DNA of 64,000 nucleotides from Maritimibacter sp. (lineage in GTDB: Bacteria; Pseudomonadota; Alphaproteobacteria; Rhodobacterales; Rhodobacteraceae). Positions 45,362 to 54,868 of this stretch are shown one piece after another. The DNA lies in contig CP051232.1 of the NCBI GenBank assembly GCA_017792445.1, positions 310,001-374,000 on the forward strand. Reading direction: 5' to 3'. How positions within the stretch are numbered: the first letter of the stretch is position 1; every line of letters begins with the position of its first letter. The notes under the pieces were generated by a model. The model was not told the origin of the DNA and did no database searches. It worked only from the letters and a program-made list of their open reading frames with translations. The position numbers were made by a program, and so were the translations under genes.

Positions 45362-46783
45362 ATGGCCGAAGCTTATCCCACCTACGGCCGCATCGACGGC
45401 CCGATCGTCGTCATCGGCTTCGGCTCTATCGGGAAGGGCACCCTGCCCCTGATCGAGCGCCATTTCGACTATGACGCGTCCAAGCTGACGGTCATCGAAC
45501 CCGACCCGTCCAAGGCCGTCTTCCTACGCCAGCATCAGGTCCGCCACCTGCAGACAAAGCTGACGCCCGAGAATTACCGCACGGTGCTGAAAGACCTGTT
45601 TCCCGACGGAGAGGGCTTCTGCGTGAACCTTTCCGTCGACACGTCGTCGCTGGACATCATGAAGTTTATACGCGAACTCGGCGTCCTTTACATCGATACG
45701 GTCGCGGAACCCTGGGAAGGTTACTATTTCGGCACGACCGACAACGCCGCCCGCACGAACTATGCGCTGCGGCAGGCCGTTCGGGACGAAAAGGCCCGCT
45801 CGCCGGGCGGCACCACCGCGGTCAGCTGCTGCGGTGCCAACCCCGGCATGGTCAGCTGGTTCGTCAAGGAAGCACTCCTTACCCTCGCCCGCGACCTCGG
45901 GCGCGAAACAAGCGTCCCCGATGACCGTGACGGTTGGGCCCGGCTGATGCAAAGCCTCGGCGTCAAGGGCGTCCACATCGCCGAGCGCGACACGCAGGCC
46001 CGGCGCGTCCCCCGCCCCCGCGGGATGTTCGTCAACACATGGTCGGTCGAAGGCTTCATCGCCGAAGGCTTCCAGCCCGCCGAGCTTGGCTGGGGCACGC
46101 ACGAGACGTGGTTCCCCGAGAACGCGCACCGGCATGAAACCGGATGCCAGGCCGCGATCTGGCTGGAACGGCCCGGCGCGATCACCCGTGTCCACACATG
46201 GTGCCCGACCCCCGGCCCGCAGTTCGGGTTCATCGTCACCCACAACGAGGCGATCTCGATCTCGGATTACTACACCGTCGGCGAAGGCGCCGACCCGGAG
46301 TATCGCCCAACCTGCCACTATGCCTATCACCCCTGCGACGACGCGATCCTAAGCCTGCACGAGATGTTCGGATCGGGCCGCCAGCAGACCCGGCATCACA
46401 TCCTGACCGAAGACGAGATCGTCGAGGGCATCGATGAACTGGGTGTTCTGCTGTACGGCCACGAGAAGAACGCGCTTTGGTACGGGTCGCGGCTTAGCAA
46501 CGACGAGGCGCGCGACCTCGCGCCCTATCAGAACGCCACCGGGCTTCAGGTGACCTCGGCGGTTCTGGCCGGGATGGTCTGGGCGCTGGAAAACCCGACC
46601 GCCGGCATCGTGGAAACCGACGAGATGGACTTCGCCCGCTGCCTCGAGGTCCAGCGCCCCTACCTTGGGCCGGTCGAAGCGCATTATACGGACTGGACAC
46701 CGCTTCAGGACCGCTGGGCGCAATTCCCGGAAGACATCGACGAAACGGACCCCTGGCAATTCCGCAACGTCCTCGCAAGCTAG
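45362..46783 (+). CDS. hss: Homospermidine synthase
   Basis: A 473-residue NAD-dependent enzyme that joins two putrescines (or putrescine and spermidine) to make sym-homospermidine, the main triamine in many alphaproteobacteria. The N-terminal Rossmann motif is IVVIGFGSIGKGTLPLIERH, followed by the conserved SVDTSSLDIMKFIRELGVLY and CCGANPGMVSWFVKEALLTL. Length matches the family (about 470-480). The ODC-type gene at 29384 is the likely putrescine source. About 165 bp upstream is free of genes and should hold the promoter. Confidence 0.93.
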   Translation: MAEAYPTYGRIDGPIVVIGFGSIGKGTLPLIERHFDYDASKLTVIEPDPSKAVFLRQHQVRHLQTKLTPENYRTVLKDLFPDGEGFCVNLSVDTSSLDIMKFIRELGVLYIDTVAEPWEGYYFGTTDNAARTNYALRQAVRDEKARSPGGTTAVSCCGANPGMVSWFVKEALLTLARDLGRETSVPDDRDGWARLMQSLGVKGVHIAERDTQARRVPRPRGMFVNTWSVEGFIAEGFQPAELGWGTHETWFPENAHRHETGCQAAIWLERPGAITRVHTWCPTPGPQFGFIVTHNEAISISDYYTVGEGADPEYRPTCHYAYHPCDDAILSLHEMFGSGRQQTRHHILTEDEIVEGIDELGVLLYGHEKNALWYGSRLSNDEARDLAPYQNATGLQVTSAVLAGMVWALENPTAGIVETDEMDFARCLEVQRPYLGPVEAHYTDWTPLQDRWAQFPEDIDETDPWQFRNVLAS

Positions 46784-46791
46784 CACCCCCA

Positions 46792-46842
46792 TGCTTTCGG
46801 CAGCGCCCCGGCGGCCGCCGAAAGCACGCCGTGCGCCTTTTT
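46792..46842 (+). terminator. Terminator of hss
   Basis: TGCTTTCGGC (46792-46801) pairs with GCCGAAAGCA (46817-46826); a CCTTTTT run follows at 46836-46842. It lies just after the hss stop. Confidence 0.6.
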
Positions 46843-46900
46843 CCGACCCCGCCCAGTTTCGCCTTGTACTCCCTGCGTTTGCTTGGATATACGCGTCGGC

Positions 46901-46990
46901 GGAGACGTGGCCGAGTGGTCGAAGGCGCTCCCCTGCTAAGGGAGTAGGCGGGAAACCGTCTCGAGGGTTCGAATCCCTTCGTCTCCGCCA
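46901..46990 (+). tRNA. tRNA-Ser (anticodon GCT)
   Basis: A 90-nt class II tRNA. Acceptor GGAGACG (46901-46907) pairs with CGTCTCC (46980-46986); the discriminator G and an encoded CCA end at 46990. Anticodon stem CTCCC/GGGAG encloses CTGCTAA with GCT at 46935-46937. A long variable arm (GGCGGGAAACCGTC region) and TTCGAAT T-loop are present. It decodes AGC/AGU. tRNA-Ser genes are common integration sites, and an accessory region begins just downstream. Confidence 0.97.
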
Positions 46991-47016
46991 CTTGCCCCTG
47001 CGAAAGCGTTCTCTCG

Positions 47017-47040
47017 ATCCGGCTGCGGCCGGATTTTTCC
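47017..47040 (+). terminator. Terminator of tRNA-Ser
   Basis: ATCCGGC (47017-47023) pairs with GCCGGAT (47028-47034) around TGCG, followed by a T run to 47038. Confidence 0.85.
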
Positions 47041-47501
47041 GCGTTTTCAAAGGGGTTTGCAGAACCGGCTGAACACCACCGTGCCAGCAATCGGCACAAA
47101 ATCCGTTCTCTCGGCGAGCTTTTCTCTGAACCTCATGACTTCTGCCATTTGGTGAATTTCTTAGAGGACGTTGAAAAGGAAGCATTTTCTGGAGCCATGA
47201 CCTGAGCACTTCGACGCAGGTGGCGTTCGGCGAGAAGGAACAGAAATCGAACCTTCGCTTCTTGCTGACCAGGCCGAAGCGATCAAGTTTCGGAGTTATT
47301 TTGTATTCCACCGCACCAGAAGAAAGGGCGGATTGGGCCAGACTCTAGTTCCTCGTGGAGGAGAGATTCCGGGAGGCACAGCAAAGTCCGCGTAGTGATC
47401 AACAGACCGTTGGACATACCACATGAAGTGGGGCTATGTAAATAATTGAGCAAATCATGAGAAATCTCGCCCAATCAGGCAGAGACGGAGGAGGCAAAAA
47501 T
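47041..47501. other. Gene-free AT-richer stretch between tRNA-Ser and the defence operon
   Basis: No frame here looks coding: the only longer minus-strand frame runs through the tRNA and is an artefact. Base composition is visibly more AT-rich than the core genes. Its 3' end holds the leader of the methyltransferase gene with an AT-rich GTAAATAATTGAG patch (47437-47452) that may be the promoter -10 region. I found no copy of the tRNA 3' end or an integrase remnant. Confidence 0.5.
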
Positions 47502-48887
47502 ATGGGAACCAGTGAAGAGGCATTTCATTTTGTCGACCTCTTCGCTGGGCTGGGTGGCTTTCACGTCGCGCTCGAGGAGTTGGACGGGCGTGGTGTGTTC
47601 GCTGCAGAGAGGGAGCCTAAACTGAAGGCCCTCTATAAGGTCAATTTCGGTGTCGATGCTTGGGGTGACCTCAATGAGTTGAGCAGCGACGAAATCATAG
47701 CCCTCAATGTGCCCGATCACCACGTACTTACTGCAGGCTTTCCTTGCCAACCGTTTTCTAAAGCAGGAGACCAACTGGGCTTTAAAGACACAAATCAGGG
47801 TAATCTCTTCTTCAAGGTGCACGACATTTTGCGCGTCAAGCGGCCACTCAATTTCATCTTGGAGAATGTTCCCAACATCCTAAAGCACGACGGCGGTAGC
47901 ACTAAGACTACGATCATTCGCTTGTTGGAGGAACTCGGCTACTCCGTCGCTGTTGAGCACTTCTCGCCCCACGATTTCGGCATTCCACAGGTGCGAGACC
48001 GCGCATATTTTGTAGGGTCGCTACAGGGTCTCGATAATTTTGATTGGCCCACGAAGCATAGAGGTCCAACCGAAATCCAATGGGTGCTGCGCCAAGAAGG
48101 GCATTCCGGGCGCGCCATCCCGGAACAGACGCTGCGAGCCATTGACATGTGGGGCGACTTCCTAAGGTGCTCTCCGGCTTCGCTGAAGCTGCCTTCTTTC
48201 CCAATCTGGTCGATGGAATTTGGGGCAACCTATCCCTACTTGGACGAGACACCGGCAGGGGTTTGGGTTCGCAGACCTGTCCGAGGTCTTAGCCGGATGG
48301 GCTTTAAGGGCAGCTTCGGCCAGTCTCTCGACTGCTCGCTCGACGAACAACTTACGAGGATACCTAGCCACGCTAACCGCCCAGGCGACTTGAATTTCCC
48401 GCAGTGGAAGCGGACTTTTATCAGGCAAAACCGCGAATTCTACCTAGCCAACCGCCACTGGATCGACCCTTGGATCTCAAGATGGAGCCCACAAAGCTTC
48501 TCGTCTAGCTTCCAGAAGATGGAGTGGAACGCGCAAGGTGAGAACCGTGACATCGACGACTTCGTGCTGCAGGTGCGTGCGTCAGGACTACGGATCAAGC
48601 GTCCCACTACCTCCCCAAGTCTTGTCTCCTTCACGCAGACCCAAGTGCCAATCCTCGGTGCCAACCTGGCCGGTGAACGTCGTTACATTACGCCAGCCGA
48701 ATGCGCTGAACTTCAGAGCCTCGGAGGTATCCAACTGCCAGCGTCCGACATCGACGCGTACAAAGCTTTGGGGAACGCAGTGAACGCTCGCGTTGTCAAA
48801 GCAATTGCCGAACGGTTGTTGCACGGGCTCATACGGCCCACGTCGAGCATAACCTCTGACCTCGAACCCTTAAGAGCTGCTGAATGA
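47502..48887 (+). CDS. DNA (cytosine-5-)-methyltransferase
   Basis: A 461-residue C5 methyltransferase that methylates cytosine in an unknown DNA site using SAM. Motif I is FVDLFAGLGGFHVALEELDG, motif IV TAGFPCQPFSKAGDQLG with the catalytic Cys near residue 80, motif VI LENVPN, motif VIII IPQVRDRAYFVG, and motif X ALGNAVNARVV near residue 425. ATG 47502 has GGAGGAGG 7 nt upstream, the best site in the region. The stop overlaps the next ATG (ATGA). It is the modification arm of the operon. Confidence 0.93.
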   Translation: MGTSEEAFHFVDLFAGLGGFHVALEELDGRGVFAAEREPKLKALYKVNFGVDAWGDLNELSSDEIIALNVPDHHVLTAGFPCQPFSKAGDQLGFKDTNQGNLFFKVHDILRVKRPLNFILENVPNILKHDGGSTKTTIIRLLEELGYSVAVEHFSPHDFGIPQVRDRAYFVGSLQGLDNFDWPTKHRGPTEIQWVLRQEGHSGRAIPEQTLRAIDMWGDFLRCSPASLKLPSFPIWSMEFGATYPYLDETPAGVWVRRPVRGLSRMGFKGSFGQSLDCSLDEQLTRIPSHANRPGDLNFPQWKRTFIRQNREFYLANRHWIDPWISRWSPQSFSSSFQKMEWNAQGENRDIDDFVLQVRASGLRIKRPTTSPSLVSFTQTQVPILGANLAGERRYITPAECAELQSLGGIQLPASDIDAYKALGNAVNARVVKAIAERLLHGLIRPTSSITSDLEPLRAAE

Positions 48888-50818
48888 CTGATCACATCGA
48901 ACAAGAAAACGACTTCGACGAGGAAGACCAACGGGTTCTCTTCCTGGAGAGCATCGCCAACGGGCTGGCAACACTATCCGAAGCTTCTGACACGCCCGAC
49001 GGCGTTCGCTCGGTTTCGTCAATTTTCAGCAGCAGTGACGTCGACTTCGCCTCTGCCTCGTGGATGAGCAAACTGGCTGAGGTTCAAGGCTGGCTGAGCC
49101 TAAGCGAGGACCTTCCGCTAACAGGCGGCGAACGATTTCTTCAGGCACTAATCGCTGAGTTCAACCTTGAACCGACCGACCTCCTTGCTCCCGGAGGTGT
49201 CAACCCGCCGCTGAGTCTTCGCGCGCTTGAGCGCCTAAACGAGCGTGTCGAAAAAGCGGTACGACTCCAGGGAAATTTTCTCGAAGAATTCGAGGCCAAG
49301 GGCACTAACCGCGCAACGGCAACCCAGTCATGGGCTGACGCTTGGGCCGAGATCGACGGGATCGAGGAAGTGGTAAGCCCAGAGCCTGTCACGGCAAAGG
49401 CCGACGTATGGCCGATCTACCAACTCACCATGAGGGCGCCAAACCTAACGCCGTCGTACCAGCGTGGTGATGTATGGACCAACAGCGACCGTCAGTCGTT
49501 GCTGGAGTCCATCCTTCGTGGCGTACCTTTGCCATCCATCATTTTGCTGCGAACCGGACCTTCGACACCGCATGAGGTCGTTGACGGCAAGCAGAGGCTC
49601 ACGGCCATTCTCCGGTTTGTAGGAAAGCACCCTGTCGCAAAGCAGAAGGTTGCGGAGGTCACAGCTCGGCACAAAGATAAAAGATTCAACGAACAAGGAC
49701 GTCTTGATGACCTGGGTAAGAGGAATCTGACAGATCTTTTCAACGACGATTACCCTGCGTTTCGCCGTGCCTGGAAAGCACTAGAAGGCAGCCCACTTAA
49801 ATCCGCAGATGAGAACGAATACTACTTCCCATTCAAGCTGCGAACGACCGGAGACGGCGGGCTGGTTGGCTCCTACCTTGAGCCTCTCCGCGGAAAGTAC
49901 TACACGCAAATCAAGGCGCAGGTGATCGACGTCGCTGGTGAGCAAACCACCATTGAGTACCTGTTCGAGGGAACGGCACAGTACAAGATTCCCGTCATCG
50001 AATACACTAAGGCCAGTCAAGCCCAGATCCATGAAGTTTTTCGCCTCTACAACAAGCAGGGTGTGCACCTGAATGCTGAAGAGATCCGTAACGCCGTCTA
50101 CCACGAGGTCGAACTTACACGCGCGACCCTAGCCGCCGCCGGCGACGCCGACCCAAACACTGATGTAGCCAAAATCTCCGGGGCGCTTGCCGGCATCCAC
50201 GATCTTGACCGCCTTGGTGAGGCGCTGACAGACTACGGTTTTGGCGGCACGCGCTACAAGCGCACTAAGGTTCTCGCCTGGGTCATCTCTGTCTTGGTGC
50301 ATGACACCAAAGAAAAAGACTTGGCATCGACTAGCCGTAACATCGACCAGTTGCTGATCGCGATCCAGAAGAACAAGCAGCACCCGCTAGCCGACTCATC
50401 GACATTAAACAAGCTGTTCACGCTGCTGCTACACGCTGTCGAACTCCACTCAGCGCACGATGAGTTGTGGTCTGATCAGTTCAAGGATGGCGGCAGGGGC
50501 GCCAAGTGGCAGGAACTCCAACTCGTAGGTTCACTGGTCGGCATTGCCATGGCCTTAGCGGCCTCGCCAGACGACATCGAGGATCGCATCGAGGCTAACG
50601 CTGATACTATCCGAACAGCGAGCGAGCAAGCTGAGGACTGGGAACGTCCCGAAAAGACGCAGACGAAAACCCAGTGGGATTACATCGCCAAGATTAGCAA
50701 AAGTCTCCTCGAACTATTGGAAATCGACCCTGATCAAGCAGCTGAGGCAGTGCGTCTGCAGTTTGGAACCTCTGGGTACGCGTCGTTGCAGCGGATGCGC
50801 ATCGAACCGAAGAGTTGA
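48884..50818 (+). CDS. DUF262-domain protein
   Basis: A 644-residue protein. After an N-terminal region of about 180 residues without recognised motifs, a DUF262 (ParB/Srx-like) domain begins: PIYQLTMRAPNLTPSYQRGD, then VWTNSDRQSLLESILRGVPL and the signature EVVDGKQRLTAILRF at about residues 229-243. DUF262 occurs in GmrSD and BREX-associated BrxU nucleases and can hydrolyse NTP or sense modified DNA. The C-terminal half is helical. No HNH/DUF1524 nuclease motif is seen. ATGA overlap with the methyltransferase and a 4-bp overlap with the Z1 gene bind it into one operon. Confidence 0.85.
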   Translation: MTDHIEQENDFDEEDQRVLFLESIANGLATLSEASDTPDGVRSVSSIFSSSDVDFASASWMSKLAEVQGWLSLSEDLPLTGGERFLQALIAEFNLEPTDLLAPGGVNPPLSLRALERLNERVEKAVRLQGNFLEEFEAKGTNRATATQSWADAWAEIDGIEEVVSPEPVTAKADVWPIYQLTMRAPNLTPSYQRGDVWTNSDRQSLLESILRGVPLPSIILLRTGPSTPHEVVDGKQRLTAILRFVGKHPVAKQKVAEVTARHKDKRFNEQGRLDDLGKRNLTDLFNDDYPAFRRAWKALEGSPLKSADENEYYFPFKLRTTGDGGLVGSYLEPLRGKYYTQIKAQVIDVAGEQTTIEYLFEGTAQYKIPVIEYTKASQAQIHEVFRLYNKQGVHLNAEEIRNAVYHEVELTRATLAAAGDADPNTDVAKISGALAGIHDLDRLGEALTDYGFGGTRYKRTKVLAWVISVLVHDTKEKDLASTSRNIDQLLIAIQKNKQHPLADSSTLNKLFTLLLHAVELHSAHDELWSDQFKDGGRGAKWQELQLVGSLVGIAMALAASPDDIEDRIEANADTIRTASEQAEDWERPEKTQTKTQWDYIAKISKSLLELLEIDPDQAAEAVRLQFGTSGYASLQRMRIEPKS

Positions 50819-53628
50819 GAGCGGTGCCAGGACATTCCCCACTCGTCGAGCACGTCTACTTCAATCCACCCGCTCCCCAAGAGGTGGACTCTTGGTGGGC
50901 AAGGTACAAGGCTCAACTCGCCGGCTTGACCGACACAGCGCGTGCCGCAGTTGAGGCAGACTCTCGCTACATTTTGCAGCGCGGAATATTGGCGGCCGAC
51001 ACCGCGAAGCCCGACGAGTGGTCATTCCGCCGCTCGCGCACGGGACTCGTCATGGGCTCAGTTCAGTCTGGCAAGACCGCTTCAATGCTGGGTGTCTCAG
51101 CTTTGGCCATCGACAACGGTCTCGACATTATCGTTGTACTCGCCGGGACCCGCCTCTCCTTGTGGCGCCAGACTTATCAGAGGCTGCTGCAGCAGTTGGA
51201 CTCTGGCGAGGAAAACGCACAGAAAGTTAAACGCCGCCTGCTGTGTCCTGCGCCTGGCATCGCTCTATCAGAACAGGCCCACTCGCTGACAACCACCTAC
51301 CGTTTGTCGTCTGCACAGGTTCGAAAACGGCTGCGTCAGGGCATGCCACTGATCATCGTGGCGATGAAGCAGACTGACCATCTACATGCCCTGGCAGCAA
51401 GCCTCCGTGACAACGTTTTCAAAGAAGTTAACGAGCTTGGTCGCACCGTCCACATGCTCGTGCTTGACGATGAGGCCGACGATGGCTCGATTCTCGACGC
51501 CATAGTTGAGTCCTCGCAGGACCCCATTTACGGCAACCTGAAGCAGATCCCGCGTGCGATCGCCAACCTCTGGGATCCTCCCCAAGGTTCGCCTAAGAAT
51601 CTCTTTTCGACCTACATCGCCTACACGGCGACCCCCCAGGCCAACCTCCTTCAGGAGGACCACAACCCCCTGGCACCACGAGACTTCATGATCTCTCTTC
51701 GCACGCCGCTTGACGTCGGCCATCCCGTAGATACCGCCGACCCTGGCAATCTCGATGCCCCTCGATCATCGACTTACCCCGAGGCGGCTGGGATTCGTTC
51801 TTGCTACACCGGCGGTGAGGTTTTCTATCGCCGCGCGAAAGCAGCTAAACTTTGCGTGCCCACAACCGACTCCGTGCAGCAGGACCTCGCCGACGCCGTC
51901 CGAGCGTTTTTGGTAGCGGGGGCCATCCGCCTATACCGCTCTGGCAAGCTCGGCCCAGCGTCCGCACTCGCAATGCAGTTCGACACCAGGGAAGAAGCCC
52001 TTACTAAAGTGACTTCACCGCACTCGATGCTGTATCACCCATCTGCTGCAATCCAGCACCACTTCAAGGGTGCTGAGGACCTCTTGATTTGGGCGGGGAT
52101 TCAGGATCGAGCCACGGCTCGAGATATCCTGGAAGCTGGAGATACCGTGCTTCCGCAAACCTTGGTGGAACAACTGCTGGCAGCCCCCGCCCCATGGGCG
52201 CAATGGCTCGAAAAGTATCGTGCCTCCGCAAAAGTAGTCGAGGAGGAGTTCGACGTTCGGCCACCGGCGAGTTTCCCGGACTGGCAGACTGTCGAAGATC
52301 TATTGGTTAGGGAGGTGATACCTGGAACTAGGATCGCCGTGGTCAACAGCGACCCTAACGCTGACGATCGCCCTGTCTACGCACCGATCCAGGATGCAGA
52401 AACCAGCAAATGGAAAGCAGCCCGTGACCTTTGCACGATCTTCGTCTCAGGAAATGTAATGGCCCGGGGGCTCACACTGGAAGGGATGACCACAGCGTTG
52501 TTTCAGCGCTCATCAGCCAACCCGTTGGCAGACACCCAGATGCAGATGCAGCGCTGGTTCGGTTACCGAGGGTCATATATTGAGATGTGCCGCGTCTTCG
52601 CCTCCAGCGACCAACTCTCCCTCTTCAGTGCTTATCACGATGTCGACGAAGCGGTTCGAACTGCCATCATTGAGCGTATGACGAGCGACACGCCCAAACC
52701 TACCGTCTTGCAGGGGCTCAATTTCGAAGCCACAGGCAAGATCGCAGGCCTGGGTAACCTTCCACTATCACCGGGTGCTCGCCCCTTCGTTACGGTCATC
52801 AATGACAGCCACCGGGCGGATCCCAATGCAGACGTCGTGGCTGGACTCTTTGTTCGGCCATCCGAATCCAGCGACCTCACTGTCGCCAATGTGCTGCGGG
52901 GCCGAATCCTAAATGATCCACTCGAACTGACCGAGGCCGCCGAACTATTAGATAGTCTTACTTTCGCGGATTACCGTCCTGGAAACGAGGGGCTTTACGC
53001 GGAATTCTGGAGCGATATCGAAGCCCGTGCAAACGCAGTCGCCCCACTAGCGGACACACCTTTCTATCGACCCCCGGTAAGGCATAGTGAGGGAGACCAG
53101 CCGAGGCGAGCCTGTCCCTATGCAATCGCCGCTTATCTTCGACTTTGGTCGGCCAGCCTCTCTCGGTCGATTCCGGGCCTATTTGTCACCGGCCAGCCCA
53201 GCGATCTGTGGTCCTACGCTGACCTGACCCGCAAGAACGCCGAGCGACCACGATTCTGGATCGGCATTCGATATGGAGGCGGTGCTACCATATCCAAAAG
53301 CCCGTTGGCACGGCTTCCATTTAAAATACGCGCCACCACAAAGAGGGTAGCCGGAGGCGAACTCAAGACCACTTGGGGTGCGAGTGACCCCAACGCCGGT
53401 CCGGGCCAGTATCGCGGCGACGTCTATTTCGACTACTACCACCGTAGCGCTGAAGTGCCGTCGAGCAGCAACACAGGATGGCGACCCAGCGGTTCCGACG
53501 GTCAAATTCTCTTTTACGTCAATCAGCATTCGGACGACGAGCATCCCACGGTCGCAGTTGGAGTCTGTCTTCCTGCGGGAGGTCCAGAGCAGTTTTCCGC
53601 CACCCGTGCTGGCGCTTCCATCGTTTAG
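50815..53628 (+). CDS. Z1-domain superfamily II helicase-like protein
   Basis: A 937-residue protein. Walker A is GSVQSGKTASM at about residues 81-91, Walker B/DEAD-like HMLVLDDEADDGSI near 214-227, motif III YIAYTATPQANLLQ, and the family-defining late motif MQRWFGYRGSYIEMCRVF near residue 580. These are the hallmarks of Z1 proteins, helicase-like ATPases found in restriction-modification neighbourhoods. The C-terminal 300 residues include FWIGIRYGGGATISKSPLAR, probably DNA- or partner-binding. Start is TTG 50815 overlapping the previous TGA, or GTG 50824; both lack a strong ribosome site, consistent with coupling. Confidence 0.87.
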   Translation: MRAVPGHSPLVEHVYFNPPAPQEVDSWWARYKAQLAGLTDTARAAVEADSRYILQRGILAADTAKPDEWSFRRSRTGLVMGSVQSGKTASMLGVSALAIDNGLDIIVVLAGTRLSLWRQTYQRLLQQLDSGEENAQKVKRRLLCPAPGIALSEQAHSLTTTYRLSSAQVRKRLRQGMPLIIVAMKQTDHLHALAASLRDNVFKEVNELGRTVHMLVLDDEADDGSILDAIVESSQDPIYGNLKQIPRAIANLWDPPQGSPKNLFSTYIAYTATPQANLLQEDHNPLAPRDFMISLRTPLDVGHPVDTADPGNLDAPRSSTYPEAAGIRSCYTGGEVFYRRAKAAKLCVPTTDSVQQDLADAVRAFLVAGAIRLYRSGKLGPASALAMQFDTREEALTKVTSPHSMLYHPSAAIQHHFKGAEDLLIWAGIQDRATARDILEAGDTVLPQTLVEQLLAAPAPWAQWLEKYRASAKVVEEEFDVRPPASFPDWQTVEDLLVREVIPGTRIAVVNSDPNADDRPVYAPIQDAETSKWKAARDLCTIFVSGNVMARGLTLEGMTTALFQRSSANPLADTQMQMQRWFGYRGSYIEMCRVFASSDQLSLFSAYHDVDEAVRTAIIERMTSDTPKPTVLQGLNFEATGKIAGLGNLPLSPGARPFVTVINDSHRADPNADVVAGLFVRPSESSDLTVANVLRGRILNDPLELTEAAELLDSLTFADYRPGNEGLYAEFWSDIEARANAVAPLADTPFYRPPVRHSEGDQPRRACPYAIAAYLRLWSASLSRSIPGLFVTGQPSDLWSYADLTRKNAERPRFWIGIRYGGGATISKSPLARLPFKIRATTKRVAGGELKTTWGASDPNAGPGQYRGDVYFDYYHRSAEVPSSSNTGWRPSGSDGQILFYVNQHSDDEHPTVAVGVCLPAGGPEQFSATRAGASIV

Positions 53629-53639
53629 AAGGAACTCTC

Positions 53640-54701
53640 ATGACCAGCTACGAAGCAGTTCTAAACCAGATCAACACCGTTCCGGCGGGCACAAATGGAG
53701 ATGACCGAGCCATTACTTGGTTGACGGATGCGAAGGTGGTCGGGATCGCTAGGAATAGTCGCGGCCATTTGGAGCTGTTCCTTGCAGGCGACGAGTTAAG
53801 GCCCCGGACCGGCGCGGTGAAGACTGCGCTTCACTACCACTCCTGGCACCGTGAAACTCTGCCTCCGCTGAACGCAAACCGCATTTGCTTGCCTGCGCTG
53901 GGGCATTTCGACCAGGTCGGTGCATTTATTGCCGCTGAACTGCTGCGCGAGAAGGCAGATGCCAATTTGGAGCGCGCCTTTGCCGTCACCGAGCCGCTGA
54001 TCGAACTTGCCATTAAGCGCTTGGAAATCTCCCAGAATGCGATCCTCGGACTTATCGGGGAACTGCTACTACTCGACGCTCTTTGCCGACGGGCGACCAA
54101 TCCTCAGGTCGGACCAATCGTGCAAGCTTGGGATGGTTGGCGCCGCTCGGCAAGGGACTTCATATGGGAAGGCACGGGCGTAGAAATAAAAACCACTACT
54201 GGCACCACCTCAAGTCATGCCATCCATGGCATCCACCAGATTGAACCTACCCCTGCCAGTGATGACACGGCAGGTGAAACGCATCTGCTCCTCGTAAGCA
54301 TCGGCCTGTGCCAAGCCGATCTCAATACGCCAGCTTTGTCGATCCCTTCCTTGGTGGAGAGCATTCTGGAGCGTCTCATCGCCACCGGAGCTGGCGGCTT
54401 GGTCGACGAGTTCCTCAAGCGCGTGTCTGTTTACGGCACGGAGTCCGGCATCGGGTACGAGCATGCCACGATGGTCAACGAAGCACCGTTTACGACTAAA
54501 TTTGGCGTGACCTTTGTTCGTGGGTACGACATGGCAGACCCAGGAGTTGAGGTCCTGAGGCGCGATGACGTTATCACCCATCAGCATGTGGATGCCCAGT
54601 CGGTCACTTTCCGCATGGAGCTTCCCGCTATGATCAGCTCGAAAAATCCCATCGTAGGTGTCCGAGGCGTCGTGGAAGCGATCCTGAGACTGCACAGTTA
54701 G
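53640..54701 (+). CDS. PD-(D/E)XK motif protein (DUF4420 type nuclease)
   Basis: A 353-residue protein. The nuclease core is seen as ARDFIWEGTGVEIKTTTG, with Asp near residue 173 and the E-x-K pair (VEIK) near 182-184, followed by SSHAIHGIHQIEP. The surrounding pattern (LGLIGELLLLDALC before, LLLVSIGLCQ after) matches the PD-(D/E)XK proteins that travel with Z1 helicases. It should be the cleaving arm of the operon. ATG 53640 follows AAGGA at 6-nt spacing, 11 bp after the Z1 stop. Confidence 0.85.
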   Translation: MTSYEAVLNQINTVPAGTNGDDRAITWLTDAKVVGIARNSRGHLELFLAGDELRPRTGAVKTALHYHSWHRETLPPLNANRICLPALGHFDQVGAFIAAELLREKADANLERAFAVTEPLIELAIKRLEISQNAILGLIGELLLLDALCRRATNPQVGPIVQAWDGWRRSARDFIWEGTGVEIKTTTGTTSSHAIHGIHQIEPTPASDDTAGETHLLLVSIGLCQADLNTPALSIPSLVESILERLIATGAGGLVDEFLKRVSVYGTESGIGYEHATMVNEAPFTTKFGVTFVRGYDMADPGVEVLRRDDVITHQHVDAQSVTFRMELPAMISSKNPIVGVRGVVEAILRLHS

Positions 54702-54803
54702 GGACTGTTCACTTCTGAGCAAAGCTGACCCTCGAAGGATTGGTTGGCCATGGCTTGGATGGCCGTCCTACGCGCGGCCCTAGATGTCAGCTTCAGTGAA
54801 GCT
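54702..54803. other. Unassigned segment between nuclease gene and IS
   Basis: A 102-bp stretch with no recognisable gene. It starts GGGACTGTTCACTTCTGAGC right at the nuclease stop and may be a remnant of another element's end. It carries GATGGCCGTCCTACGC (54758-54773), repeated with one change beyond the IS at 56085-56100. Confidence 0.35.
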
Positions 54804-54829
54804 TGACCTGCTCCCCTGAAAAGTCCGCG
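54804..54829 (+). repeat. Left inverted repeat of the IS
   Basis: TGACCTGCTCCCC followed by TGAAAAGTCCGCG. The first 13 bases are identical to the right end and AGTCCGCG matches again after a 1-nt indel. Confidence 0.85.
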
Positions 54830-54868
54830 GTTTGAGGTTAGCCTGTTCTCCACACGAGGAGACAGACA

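Noticed and set aside
46349-47311. Long minus-strand frame through the tRNA region (contains DSNPRDGFPPTPLAGERLR)
   Set aside because: This is the well-known false translation of a tRNA-Ser on the opposite strand, joined to the antisense of hss. No ribosome site or coding pattern.
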